Shown piece after piece: positions 31,241-42,600 of a stretch of DNA of 64,000 nt. This DNA comes from Ceratopteris richardii (taxonomy: Eukaryota; Streptophyta; Polypodiopsida; Polypodiales; Pteridaceae). The stretch spans positions 53,834,894 to 53,898,893 of the forward strand of contig CM035422.1 in NCBI GenBank assembly GCA_020310875.1, read 5' to 3'. A program made the translations under genes and the position numbers. Under the pieces are notes generated by a model. The model was not told the origin of the DNA, did not search any database, and saw only the letters and a program-made list of their open reading frames with translations. Each line of letters begins with the position of its first letter. Position 1 is the stretch's first letter.

Positions 31241-32329
31241 TGTTGGTGCAAGACAAGCCTACACACATTGGCTTGGAACTTTGGAACTTTGGAAGATGGG
31301 CTTGAAACCCTTGAAGAAAGTCTCTACATGAAGAAAGGACCATAGGAACCTATTCCTATATGTTATTACCATTTTACTCATTTGTAAAAGTCATTGTGAC
31401 TTGGGAATAGCTTATAATCACACCTACTTGAGAAAGTCGTGGAAAAATAGATGATGTAATTGAGGGAATATCTCCCTAAGTTTAGTGGAGAGATTCTAGG
31501 GAGCTTCAATTTGAATTTCAAATTCAAATGACCAATCAACACTTATAAAAATCATGGAGAAAAGTCGCGGGTAGGTGTCACTCTTCCCGAGGTATTTCTG
31601 AGTGAATTATTTAGTGTGTGTGAGCTACACCATAGCCTACACCTCTGAGTACCATTGAGCATCACATTTCATGCCAATGGGAATGTACAATCAATAGATT
31701 TAATACATATACTCATATTGATCATTTCTGTTATTCTCTGAGTGTACTCTTCAACTCTGTCAACTTCAACAGGGCATATCTCAATATCTACTGAACCAAA
31801 TTGGATGATTCAAAGTGCATTGGATTCAGCTCAAAGTCTACTATACACCTACAAAGTTTCAAGACCATTGGATCAACCATCACAGAGAAATCTCAGTCGG
31901 GGTGCTCACTGGTCTGTGACTGTAAGTCTCCTAAAAGGTCGGGGGTACACCTTATTTTGCTAAAGTGATTTCTCTGAGTGTGGTTTATCATTTCCTTTCA
32001 TTCCACTTGCAAATGGAAGCTTACTAAGCTAATAGAATATCTCTAGAAGGAATTTTGCTAATTGTAACTACACTGGTCACACTGAGCATAACACTGAGCA
32101 GGTGACAATACCAAAATAGCAAGTTTTTTAGGATTTTGAAGTCACAAGTAGCCTGTCTTGATTTGATCATTACTCATAACATTTTCAAAGCACATATATG
32201 GTTTCTTGGTATCATTTGGAAGCTCAAGGGGTCTACTAAACATATCTGGAGTCAAAAGAGGGCAGGTGTGAAGCAGGTCTAGCAGCACCAACTTGATCTT
32301 CTGAGTGCATCCAATCATCACTCCCAACA
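31241..32329 (+). repeat. Solo LTR (Copia-like) inserted in Gypsy F RT
   Basis: 1089 bp starting TGTTGGTGCAAGACAAGCC and ending CTCCCAACA, flanked by the perfect 5-bp duplication CCATT (31236-31240 and 32330-32334). The start and general plan resemble the family-1 LTR (TGTTGGAGCAAG), so it is probably a related Copia subfamily. No primer-binding site or internal region remains, the expected product of LTR-LTR recombination. It arrived after F. Confidence 0.93.
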
Positions 32330-32334
32330 CCATT

Positions 32335-34442
32335 TACGGTGCTGCTTTGAAAAATGCAGAGAATAGAGACTCTGTTTGAACCCAAACAAATCTGTGTTTG
32401 CGGTTTCATGTGGAAAGCTACTTGGTCACATTGTATCTACACAGGGCATACAGGTGGATCCAGATAAAATCACAGCTGTGTTAGAAGCACATGTACCCAC
32501 TACACCTAAGGAAGTAATGCGCTTCATGGGCCAAGTAAGATGGCATGGTCGGCACTTACGGTGGCTTGCTCATTTGGCAATACCACTGGACCGATTGATA
32601 ACCAAGACCCCTCGACAATTTGACTGGACCCCGGACTGTCAAACTGCTTTTGATCGTCTAAAGGGATTACTAACACAAGTTCCAATCTTACAGCCTCCCG
32701 ACTAGGATCGCACATTTCATGTATTTGTTGATGCTTCAGATATAGCAATAGGGAGCGTTCTAATGCAACAAACCGATAAGTGGTTCAGACTAGTGTACTA
32801 TGCAAGTCGAAGATTAGCCCCTGCTGAAAAGAATTACTCTGTAACAGAGAGAGAATGTCTAGGTCTAGTATATTCTGTCAAGAAATTCAGACATTATTTG
32901 CTGGGCCGTAGATTTACTTTTCATATAGATCATGCTGCACTTGTCTATCTACTTCGGCAACAGCATCTAGGTGGTCGATTAGCACGATGGGTTCTGCTTT
33001 TACAAGAGTGTGACTATGAAGTTATTCATCGGCCAGGCAGTTCACATGCCCTAGCAGATTTTCTCTCTCGCTTAGATTCCGGTGAAGCTCCGGTCGGTAT
33101 AGATGACACAACACCGGCAATTTATGTCTCTGAATCGACTAATGATGAAATTACAGACCCACCTATGCCATCTACCTATTATGATCAGATCTTGACCTTC
33201 CTCACTGATGGATACCTTCCTACTCAGACTTCTCCTGCAATACGAAGGAAAATTTCAATTTTCAGTCGCCGATTTTGGTTTATTGTTGGGGAATTATACT
33301 ATATAGATCACACTGGAGATTTACTTCGTTGTATTCCACCACATGAAGTTAACTCAGTCATTAATTTGGCTCACTCACTTCCTTCCGGTGGCCATTTTGC
33401 TGTAGACTTAACACACCGGAAAATTCTGCAAAGTGGTCTTTGGTGGCCTACTATGTATAGGGATGTATCACAGTTTTTCAAACAATGTGATAGTTGTCAG
33501 AGATCTGGACAGCCCCTGCAACGTCACCTTTTCCCTCTACAACCTGTCTTGCCATAAGGTCCTTTTCAGAAGTGGGGTCTAGATTTCATTGGCCCTATTT
33601 CACCACCAGCAATCCTCAGTAATAATCGTTATATTTTGACATGTACTGATTATGCTACCAGATGGGCAGAAGCCTGGGCTGTACGGTCTGCCACGGCTGT
33701 TGCGGTAGCTAAGTATCTACTGAAGGATGTCTTTCCACGTTTTGGCTTACCGCTGGAACTTGTTACAGATCAAGGCACTCATTTTGTTAACAATTTAATG
33801 AAAGTACTCACACATTCGTTTCAGGTCACACATAAATTTAGTTCACCATATTATCCTCGTGCAAATGGTTTGGCTAAGAGTACAAATAAAACTTTGTTGA
33901 ACATGCTTCGAAAACTCATTTTGGAAACACCAGAGAGATGGGACCAACTGCTACCTACAGTATTATGGGCATATCGGACTACATACAAGGTAACAACAGG
34001 ATTAACCCCTTTCAAACTAGCTTATGGATTAGAAGCAATAGCACCGATGGAGATAGTTATACCAAGTTTACGAGTAGCAATCACTCAGAAACTGCTACCT
34101 GAAGAATCACTGTCATTTCGATTGGATACACTCAGAGAATTAGACGAGCATCGATGGCACAATTTCTTGACTATGCAGGAAGTACAGCTAAGACAAGCTC
34201 GAACACATGATCGATATCTAAAGACTCCAATTTTTTCGGTGGGACAACTTGTACTCTTTTACAATGCAAAGTCGAATCGCTCTGCTGGAAAATTCAAGTT
34301 AAGATGGTTTGGTCCCTATCGAATTTCTGAACAAGTGGGCCCAGCAACTTTTCGGTTGACTACGTTGACCGGAATTCCTCTTCCGAAAGTCATCAACGGT
34401 TCAAAGCTGCGGTCGTATCAACACACATCTAACCCACACTGA
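32335..34442 (+). pseudogene. Gypsy F RT C-terminus, RNase H and integrase
   Basis: One frame with stops near 32364, at 32703-32705 and at 33555-33557. The RT thumb reads LNPNKSVFAVSCGKLLGHIVS. RNase H has VFVDASDIAIGSVLMQ, TERECLGLVYSV and HIDHAALVYLL. Integrase zinc finger: HSLPSGGHF...CDSCQ. Core: WGLDFIGPI, LVTDQGTHF, and NGLAKSTNK where the catalytic Glu expected in NGxAESxN is Lys. The C-terminal domain (GQLVLFYNAK, KLRWFGPYRI, NGSKLRSY) ends at TGA 34440-34442. Integrase would be inactive by the Glu-to-Lys change alone. Confidence 0.9.
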
Positions 34443-34788
34443 AACGATTCGCGGTTAGCTGCGTCTTTTGGCATTCTCTTTTCTTTTATTTTCTTTTCTT
34501 TTCTTTTTTGGCGTGCTTAATAAAATAAGTCTGTAAATATCCGCGTTTTGATACCTAATTATGTCCACAGCCACCCTGCCCTTGCCAGCTACTTACGCAT
34601 GCACACCGAAGTTAAGAATTATCATCTCAATACCGCGCGAAGATTAGTCATTCTTGATTGCTCTCCACTGCAACGCATCTACTTAACCTTTTCTGTTTCG
34701 CCAAAAATCGCTATTGTGTTTGTGTGATTTGTGTTATTGTGCGTACCCTGTACTCTGTGTGCTTGTGATTACTGTCTCTGTGTGCGCC
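34443..34788 (+). other. Spacer between integrase and 3' ORF of Gypsy F
   Basis: About 345 bp. T/C-rich TTTTCTTTT runs at 34480-34510 and GTGTTTGTGTGATTTGTG-like sequence before ATG 34789. It could carry a splice acceptor or internal promoter for the downstream ORF, but nothing decisive is visible. Confidence 0.4.
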
Positions 34789-36948
34789 ATGGAAGCTTTG
34801 GCTAACTATGCCGCCTTCCGTGATGGACTCCCTGCCGACGTAGGAGAGTTCCTGCGCATTCGTGGACTATCCAACTTCGTTGAACTGCCTTGGCATTCAG
34901 TGGAATCCCACCCATTCTTTGCCCAGATCATCTCCGCCATCGCCAACACACCTGCCACTGAGCAGAGTTGGCCGATCACCTCCCTCCCATCCCGTACACT
35001 TATCACCTTCCAAGCTTTTGCAGAAGCGTTTAGACTCCCTCGGCAAGGTCGGGAAAATGGCCCGAGTCTGCCAGTCGCAAGAATGATAGAATTATTTCCT
35101 AGGTATTCCTCAAACGACTATGCGATCCTGTGTCGATCGGAACCTGAAAGATAAGACCTCCAATTCTTAGTAGCTATTCTCAACCTACAGAAACGCACCT
35201 ATGGAATATCATGTCCCTTCTACTCCACCATAGATTTAGCTGCTCAAGAACTAGTCAACTTCGCATCATTCTTCTTCCACTGCATTCACCGAGAATGCAT
35301 ATCCATAATTAAACAGGTGAACAAGGGAGGCATGCCAAGGTCCAGATTGCCGCACATCCTGTCCTTCCTTTTTCCGGCAATACTTGCAGCACAACCACCA
35401 CCCCGAGGGCCTGTTCTGCGACATGAAGAATCTGTACAATTATGGGACGATGAGGAAGAAGACGAAGAGGAGCTAAACCAACTCTTCCGCAGAAAGAGAA
35501 TCAGAATCATTTCTTCTGAGAGTGAAGCACAGGGATCAGCCAAAGGAAACAAAGATGACGACAAAGAAGAAGCAAAACATGACGAAGAAACATTCCACGA
35601 CACCGCAACATCGATCCAACATGAATCCTCCGCACAATCATCTTCCCAGGAGCAACAAGAACAGGAAAATCATACTGAAGCTGACACAATCTCTACAGAA
35701 GAAGCATCCCAGCAACAGTCTGAAAGGGAACAGCAAGAAAATGAGGAACAAATTGCTAAAGAAGTTCTCGAAGAGCTGCTTAAGGCAGTTGACTCCACAG
35801 CCGAAGAAACTACACAACACACCAGCGATAAGGTACAATAGTCAAATTCTGTTCTTCCCACTCCCCCACCGGAGCCACCAATCGAAACCATTATCCCCAT
35901 CCAACCCATTCACCCTAACGAACCCGCTGACTCCTCTTCATCATCACCAAACTACTCCCCACCCAACTCCCAACAACTCCGAACCGTGTCCTCATCTCAA
36001 CCTCGCCAACATCTCCCACTTCCTTTGATTCCCGTAATCTCTGAATTGGCAAACATGGGTCAATTGCTCATTAACCTATCACAGCAATTACCAATCCAAA
36101 TGAGAGAAGTCACAGATAACATCCGGAATGAGCTACAACACAAGGTGGACGTCCTAGAAGCAGACATCATGCCCCTGCAAGAAGAAATAGATGCGGTCAG
36201 AGCAGAAAACCATCAGCTGCACTCACAAATTACCCATCTCCAAGCTCAACTTGCAGAACAACAGAAACTTGCCGATCAAAGAGATACCGCACTGGAAGAT
36301 CTCAACCAAAAGGACAAGCTACTAAGCAAAGCACAGGCCAAAATCAGTCAGTTGAACATCGATCTAAAGGATAAAGAAGATGCTAGAATAGCATTAGGTA
36401 ATCTATTGGAAGAGACCAGAGTGCAACTCAATGAAGTGGTGCAGCAAAACCAAGAACAGCAGAGGCAAACTAAGCTAACCAAAGAAGAACTTCAAAGAAC
36501 AAAAGAAAATTTATCAGATGTCAACAACATGCTCAAACATTATTTGACCAAGGAAGCTCAGACACAAAAGCTAATATCAGATCTCCGACACGAAAAGGAG
36601 TCATACTCCAGAACAGTAAACTTTCAGATTCAAGAAATCAAAAGAAGGGAGAATCAACTGGAAAATCAAAAGGAAAGAGTACAGAAGATGGAGCAACAGG
36701 TTGCAGAAATGAAGACATCCAGAGATGCGGCGCTTGCAAACGAATTTTATTTACAGGAAGCCTTTCTGCAGACCCAAGCAGAAATTTTGCTCACCGAAGC
36801 CATAGCTCTAAGTTCGGTAAGAATAGATGCACAGTTAATAGAACCGGACACCCTAAAACAATTATTAGAAACTCTAAAGAAAAAGATCGCCCACACCTTT
36901 AGATTAGCTAGAAATATGTACTTAGAAGGCATTATAGATGAGCAATAG
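34789..36948 (+). pseudogene. Extra 3' ORF of Gypsy F: coiled-coil protein (720 codons, two in-frame stops)
   Basis: Sense-strand frame between integrase and the 3' LTR, from ATG 34789 (MEALANYAAFRDGLPADVGE) to TAG 36946-36948. It is interrupted only by TAA 35152-35154 and TAG 35839-35841, with no frameshift. Residues 1-~205 look globular (RGLSNFVELPW, FQAFAEAFRLP). About 215-350 is highly acidic and Gln/Ser-rich. About 351-400 is Pro-rich. About 410-700 is a long heptad-like coiled coil rich in Glu/Gln/Lys/Leu. No transmembrane segment or signal peptide is clear within this frame. I do not recognise the family. Athila/Tat Gypsy elements can carry an ORF in this place, sometimes called env-like, but the lack of a membrane anchor argues against an envelope. 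Confidence 0.75.
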
Positions 36949-36958
36949 TTTTGTAAAC

Positions 36959-36989
36959 CTGCGGGTTCGAGTCCACCATGCGTGCCAGA
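36959..36989 (+). promoter_or_regulatory. Pol III B-box-like / tRNA 3'-end-like segment before the F 3' LTR
   Basis: GGTTCGAGTCC, an exact match to the B-box consensus GGTTCGANNCC, sits at 36964-36974, followed by CATGCGTGCCA. A purine-rich tract would be expected here. The T-arm stem pairs only in part and no A box is seen, so a full tRNA gene is not supported. Confidence 0.4.
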
Positions 36990-36990
36990 G

Positions 36991-37968
36991 TGTTAGCGGC
37001 TGCCGGATTGGAAATGTATAATTGAATCTTGTTCGCACGAGCAAAAAGTTGTTACAGACAGTTTGTAAAAGTTATATAAATCAAAGAAAGACACGCCAGT
37101 GACATTTTTCCGTGGTGGATCACCAGACTGTCTGTCTGGGTGACTGAGCGGGGCGTTACTGTAGTGTCTGTTTGCATAATTTCAAGTATTCTGAGTTTTA
37201 TGTTCGTCTTTTGTCTTGTCTACCGTCGACATCTGTTCTGTTTGTTAACTTCATAGACGTTTGAGAGATCACCAGACTGTCTGTCTGGGTGATTTGTCTG
37301 TAACGTTACTGTGTGTCGAGTGATTAATTCAGAGTATCTTGTCGACTTTCTAAGTATTCTGTGTGTATCTGTGTTTTGCCTTGTCTATTTTCTATGGGTA
37401 TCCATTGCGGTTGTGAGTCTCAGTTAGTTCGCGTATCGTGTTGTTTCTTTTCTTGAAATGTTCTGCAAATATGTGGCGAAGTCTATGCAGCTGTGGTAAC
37501 TCTTCTGGTATTCAGGTTGTCTTAAGTTGTCTGTAGTATCGAGGTCCAGGATCATAAGGCACAGTTTAAACGACAGTAAAGATTTCCTGGGTTGTGTACT
37601 GAATCTTCAATACGAGGTATCTGAACGCTTGGATTCTCTATGTCTTCAGACACTAGTAGGATTGTGGTACCTATTCGGTAAAGATCCAACGCTTACTCTT
37701 GCTTCTGATATTGTCAGTAAGTTAGGAGCAGATGCAACATAGCATCTTAGCGTATTCGGTACATGTGGTTGAGCTAAGACTGTGAACTGTGATTTCTAGT
37801 ACAACAGATTCTTGATAGAGCTCTCAGCATTAGTATATTGATGTGTGTAAGCAGTTAGTTTGGGAACTAAGTACAGGGCCTCTGTCTAACAGACACCTTC
37901 CACTCCCAAGAACCCAAGAATCTCTTAAACGCACTTCTGACAGTTAAAAGAATAAACAGCGTTTAACA
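36991..37968 (+). repeat. 3' LTR of Gypsy F
   Basis: 978 bp, TGTTAGCGGC ... GCGTTTAACA, near-identical to 26588-27560. It contains the same two near-palindromic TCACCAGAC...GTCTGGGTGA segments (about 37117-37142 and 37268-37292). After it Copia E resumes. Confidence 0.95.
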
Positions 37969-38358
37969 TACCCTACGAGGATGCACTTCTGTGCCTTAGG
38001 GTCTAGCTTACCTCTAATTTGAGATGGAACATGCACATAAGAAACACATCCAAAGATTCTGCAATGTTCAAGTGATGGCCTCCTACCATGCCATGCCTCA
38101 TATGGGGTCATCCCATCAAGTGATTTGGATGGAAACCTTTTAATAAGATAAGAAGCAGTAGATACACTTTCTTCCCACAAATAATTTGGCAACCTTTTTT
38201 CATTAAGCATTGATCTAGCTATTTCAACGATCAACCTATTTCTCCTCTCTGCTACCTAATTTTGCTCAGGGATATACCTTGTTGTAGTCTCCCTTTTAAT
38301 TCCTCTATCCTGCAAGAATGCATCAAATGCATTGGAGAAGTACTCACCTCCTCCATCT
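37969..38358 (-). pseudogene. Copia E integrase fragment (minus strand)
   Basis: Read right to left: GGGEYFSNAFDAFLQ, a diverged Glu motif (EQN then a stop, VAER), IVEIARSMLNEKRLPNYLW, SLDGMTPYEAW, IFGCVSYVHVPSQ and KLDPKAQKCILVGY. This reads directly into GYDLNKKGYSLYN at 26587 once Gypsy F is removed. The upstream end is cut at the DGGGEY motif by the LTR of G. Confidence 0.9.
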
Positions 38359-39630
38359 TGTTGGAGCAAGTCTATGACAAACCTAATTATTGGCTTGAGT
38401 CTCACAAAGTCTTAGAAGAAGCTTCAAAATGAAGACTATTTAAAGTTCACTTGTGAACTACCTCTTGTAACTTTTGAAGAGTTTACTTAATGTAAAAGTG
38501 AAAGAATCTTAAGTGGTTGAGTCCACTTGATCAAGAATGGAAAGAGGAGCCACGAATTCATGATTTGTGGTAGGTAGAGAATCAAATCAATCATTGATTG
38601 ATTGGAGAGTGATTGAGGGAAGTTAGCCTCCCAAACTCAACTATAAATAGATGGCAGTTTTAGTCGTGGTTAGAGAGACCTATGTGAAGACCTCTAAGAG
38701 CTGAGCTTTATGCCATATCAAGGTGTGATTACAAGGCACACATATGTATCAGTAAGTCATTGTATTCTACAAGCAATATACTTTCATTCTCATGATTATT
38801 TGAGTTAATATGTCCATGTTCTTGTGAAGTGTACTACTCAATGCCATTACTCTCAGTTTTCTCAGTCAGATTGCAGAGATGTTTTCTCTGAGCTTGGTGC
38901 ATCATTTTCAGTAATTTAACTTGGTAAAGTTAGCTCTATAAGTCTACTATATGCTCACAAATTTTCATGTCATTTGGATGTTGCAATCTTCAGTTATGTG
39001 CATTTGAAGTCAACAGGGTCTGTTCATCTTCACTTCTCTATCAAGTACCCGACTTTTTTACTCATCTTGTCAGAGCAATTTCTCAGTGGTTCCTTATTCA
39101 AATTCAATGATTTAAATCTTGTTGGATTTATCTTACTCTCTAGTATGACCATACAAATTTTCATTATCATTGGATTCCTACATTTTGAGTTATGGTCATT
39201 TTTCTGCTCATTGGTCTCAAACTGTAGCAGCCCGTGAAAATCGGGATGATGTCATCACTTGTTAAAACTCATTCTCAGTGTGTGGTTTATTATTTTTGAT
39301 GAGATTACTCTAGAAAGTTATCTCTTTAAGATACCTAGACTTCCCCAAGAGGAATTAAGCTAATTGCTGTTGTGCTTCGAGAATTATGTAAAACACTAGA
39401 CAGGTGTATGAACCAAGAATAGCAAGTTTTCACCTCTGAGCTAACTCCAACTTCTCTGTTCTGATCTATCTTTTTGTAAGTGATCTTCCAAGGTACATAG
39501 GGTGTCTAATACATCCATTGGCAAGCTAAACAGGCCCACCATATACTCTTGGAGTTCATTTGGCTGGTGTAGATCAAGGATTTTGCAACACCTCTTCATC
39601 TTCAAGCACATACCTATCCATCTCTTCACA
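38359..39630 (+). repeat. 5' LTR of Copia G
   Basis: 1272 bp, TGTTGGAGCAAG ... TCTCTTCACA, the fullest family-1 LTR here. TATA box CTATAAATAG at 38641-38650. The primer-binding site TGGTATCAGAGC follows at 39632-39643. Confidence 0.94.
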
Positions 39631-39631
39631 G

Positions 39632-39643
39632 TGGTATCAGAGC
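39632..39643 (+). other. Primer-binding site, Copia G
   Basis: TGGTATCAGAGC, tRNA-Met type, one base after the LTR end. The gag ATG follows at 39657. Confidence 0.93.
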
Positions 39644-39656
39644 AAGGTTGGACAAC

Positions 39657-42600
39657 ATGGCAGATGGATTTCCTTCATCAATTGACAAGTTGGACAGAGG
39701 TAACTACTCAGCTTGGTCATTAAGAATGGAAGCGTATCTCCAAGGTAGAAGTTTATATGGTTATGTGGCTGGAGATGAAGTTATGCCAAGTTTCAGGAAC
39801 AAAAGTCAACCAACACAAGAAGAGCAAGAAAGATTGAGCACATGGTGCTCCAAGGATGCACTTGCAAGGTCTTATCTCCTCAACTCTACCTCAGATTTTT
39901 TGTTGCCTCACATTAGAAGTTGTAAGACATCTCAGGAAGTGTGGGATGCACTTGAAGCTTTCTTTTCTTCAAGTACCAAGCTAGGAAGCATCAACTATGG
40001 CTGGATTCACAACTCTCAAGAAGGCTCCCAAACAAAATGTGACTGATTTTGTCACAAAGCTCAAGGACATAGCAGATCAGTTGGGAAGCATTGGAGAGGT
40101 AATAGATGAAGAGCAAATTGTAAGGCAGGTCATCAATGGCTTGAAGGCAGATGACAAGTGGGAAGCATTCACCATAGCTATGGATTTGTACATGGACATG
40201 CATGTACCTGATTTCTATACACTCATTGGACAACTACTTACTCAAGAGGCAAAGCTTATCAAAAATGGAGAAAGCTCTAAAGGTAATCAATCTTCATCTT
40301 TATACACTGATAAAAGCAAGTCCAAAGATTTCAAAGGAAAGGCAAAGAAAGTGGATGATGAAGTAGGTACATATCAAGCTAACTATGCAGGTAGAGGAAG
40401 ACATGGCAGAGGTAGAGGAAGAGGAGGTAGACAAGGCAGGGGGAGATCCCAAGACTCCAACCCATGTTCTATTTGTGGACTAACTAATCATACAACTGAA
40501 AATTGCTTTAGGAATTCCAGGAATCAAAGAGGAAGAGGATACAATAGAGGAAGTTATTGCTACTCAAGAGGAAGGTTCAACAACTACCATGGCAACTACA
40601 ACAACTACAATCATTCAAACTATCAAGGAGGCTACAAAGGAAGGAGAGACTACAATAACCACATAGAAGACTCAAGCAAAGAGGATTCATTATTGATCAT
40701 GAACATGGCTATGCCACAAGGTAAATCTGATGAGCATGTTTTCTACATAGATTCAAGTTGTTCAAATCATGTGGCAGGAAATGTGGCACTCCTATCAGAT
40801 TTAGAAGATCCAAGGAATAAGCATGAGATACAAACAGGAGATGATACAAAACATCCTGTGGAGAAAATAAGCAATGTCAAAGCACCTGATGGAAACATCA
40901 ACCTACTCAGTAAGGTACTCTATGTCCCTACCATTACAAAGAATTTGATAAGTGTTGGGCAGATAGTAGAGAAAGGATTGCAAGTCAGGTTCACAAAAGC
41001 AAGAGCATTTGTTGAAGATCCAAGTCAAGGATTCAGAAAAATTGCAAAAGGTGGAAAGACAGGTAGATTGTTCACATTTGAATTACAGGACACTAGAAAC
41101 ATTGCTCTCTTTAATTATGGTAGTCAGACACTCACAGAATTGGAAGTATGGCACAAAGGGTTAGCACATATTGGTGAAAGGTCATTAAAGCAAATTTGCA
41201 AGGACCAAAGTGTACTTGGACTCCCTAATTTGTCAAAACAACATATGATTTATAAGTGTAGTGCATGTCAATTTGGAAAGTCTCACAGGTTACCATTCAT
41301 GAAGAAAGGTTATATGCATGGAGATCTCTTGGAGTTGGTTCATACAGATGTATGGGGACCCAACAAGGAAGCTTCAATATCTCCATCAAGGTATTATGTC
41401 TCCTTTATTGATGATTGCAGCAGATGGACTATCCTATTCTTTATGAAACACAAAGATGAAGTTTTTTCATGTTTCAAAAGATATTTGGCTCTTGTGGAGA
41501 ATCAAACAGGTAAATCACTAAAAAGGCTAAGGTCAGATGGAGGGGGAGAATACTTCTCCCATGAGTTTGATTCTTTTCTTCAAGAAAGAGGAATCAAAAG
41601 AGAGGTAACTACAAGGTACAATCCTAAGCAAAATGGAGTGGGAGAAAGGAGGAATAGGACAATTGTTGAAGCTGCAAGGTCTATGTTAAATGAAAAGCAT
41701 TTACCTAATTACTTATGGGCTGAGGCTGTATCTACAGCCACTTACTTGATTAACAGGTTGCCTTCAAAATCCCTTGATGGGATGACTCCATATGAGGCTT
41801 GGAATGGAAGAAGACCAAGCTTAGATCATTGTAAAATTTTTGGATGTATTGCTTTTGCTCATGTTCCTTCACAGGTTAGAGGCAAGATGGATCCAAAGGC
41901 AGAAACGTGTGTATTTATTGGATATGACAACAATCAAAAGGGCTACAGGTTATACAACCCTACCAACAAAGGATTCTTGGTAAGCAGAGATGTAGTTTTT
42001 GATGAGAACAATTCATGGTATGAAGATTCATGCAGGAAGGTCAATTTACCATATAATCTTGAAGAAGATTTTCCAAAGCTTGGTAGAGAACAACCGAAGA
42101 TTGAAGAAAAAGACACCTCAGAGGATGATGAAGAATCTCAGATGGAAAAGATCAAAGCATGGAAGTCTAAAGGTAAAGCAAAATTGCAGGAACTTGGACA
42201 CGAGGCAGAATCATCACATCATGGCCTAAGAAGATCTATGAGGGAAAAGAAAAAACCAGAAAGGTATGGGTTTCACACCTCATTAGTAACTAAACATTCT
42301 ATCTACATAGCACAGGATATAAACCAAGAGGAGCCATCATCATTTGAAGAGGCCAAAGCAAAATCAGAATGGAAGCATGCAATGAAGGAAGAGATTGAAG
42401 CACTTGAGGGAAACAACACTTGGGATTTGGTGCCCAAGACTTCATCCATGAAGGTAATAGGCTCAAGATGGGTCTATAAACTCAAAAAGAATTCTGATGG
42501 TTCCATTAAAAGGTATAAGGCAAGGCTTCTAGCAAAAGGCTTTGCACAAACTCAGGGAATTGATTATGAGGAGACCTTCTCTCCTATGGCAAAGATGCCT

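Larger units (their letters stand above)
26588..37968 (+). mobile_element. Gypsy element F with extra 3' ORF
   Basis: Full-length Gypsy element (about 11.4 kb including a 1.09 kb solo-LTR insert) with near-identical LTRs of about 975 bp. It is inserted into Copia E, which continues in frame on both sides. The target duplication is TACC, or ATACC if the last A of the LTR is shared. Order: LTR, TGGCGCC primer site, Gag, PR, RT, RNase H, INT, extra coiled-coil ORF, LTR. Genes carry stops and a mutated integrase active site, so it is defective, although the close LTRs suggest moderate age. Confidence 0.95.

Noticed and set aside
34714-34788. Start of the Gypsy F 3' ORF at 34714 with a hydrophobic leader (signal peptide)
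   Set aside because: An in-frame upstream codon exists and the stretch is Cys/Val/Leu-rich, but ATG 34789 begins the conserved-looking globular part and the upstream stretch looks like GT-rich untranslated DNA. Not excluded.
36959-36989. Functional tRNA gene
   Set aside because: Only the B-box and a GTGCCA-like end are seen; T-stem pairing is partial and there is no A box, D-arm or anticodon arm.
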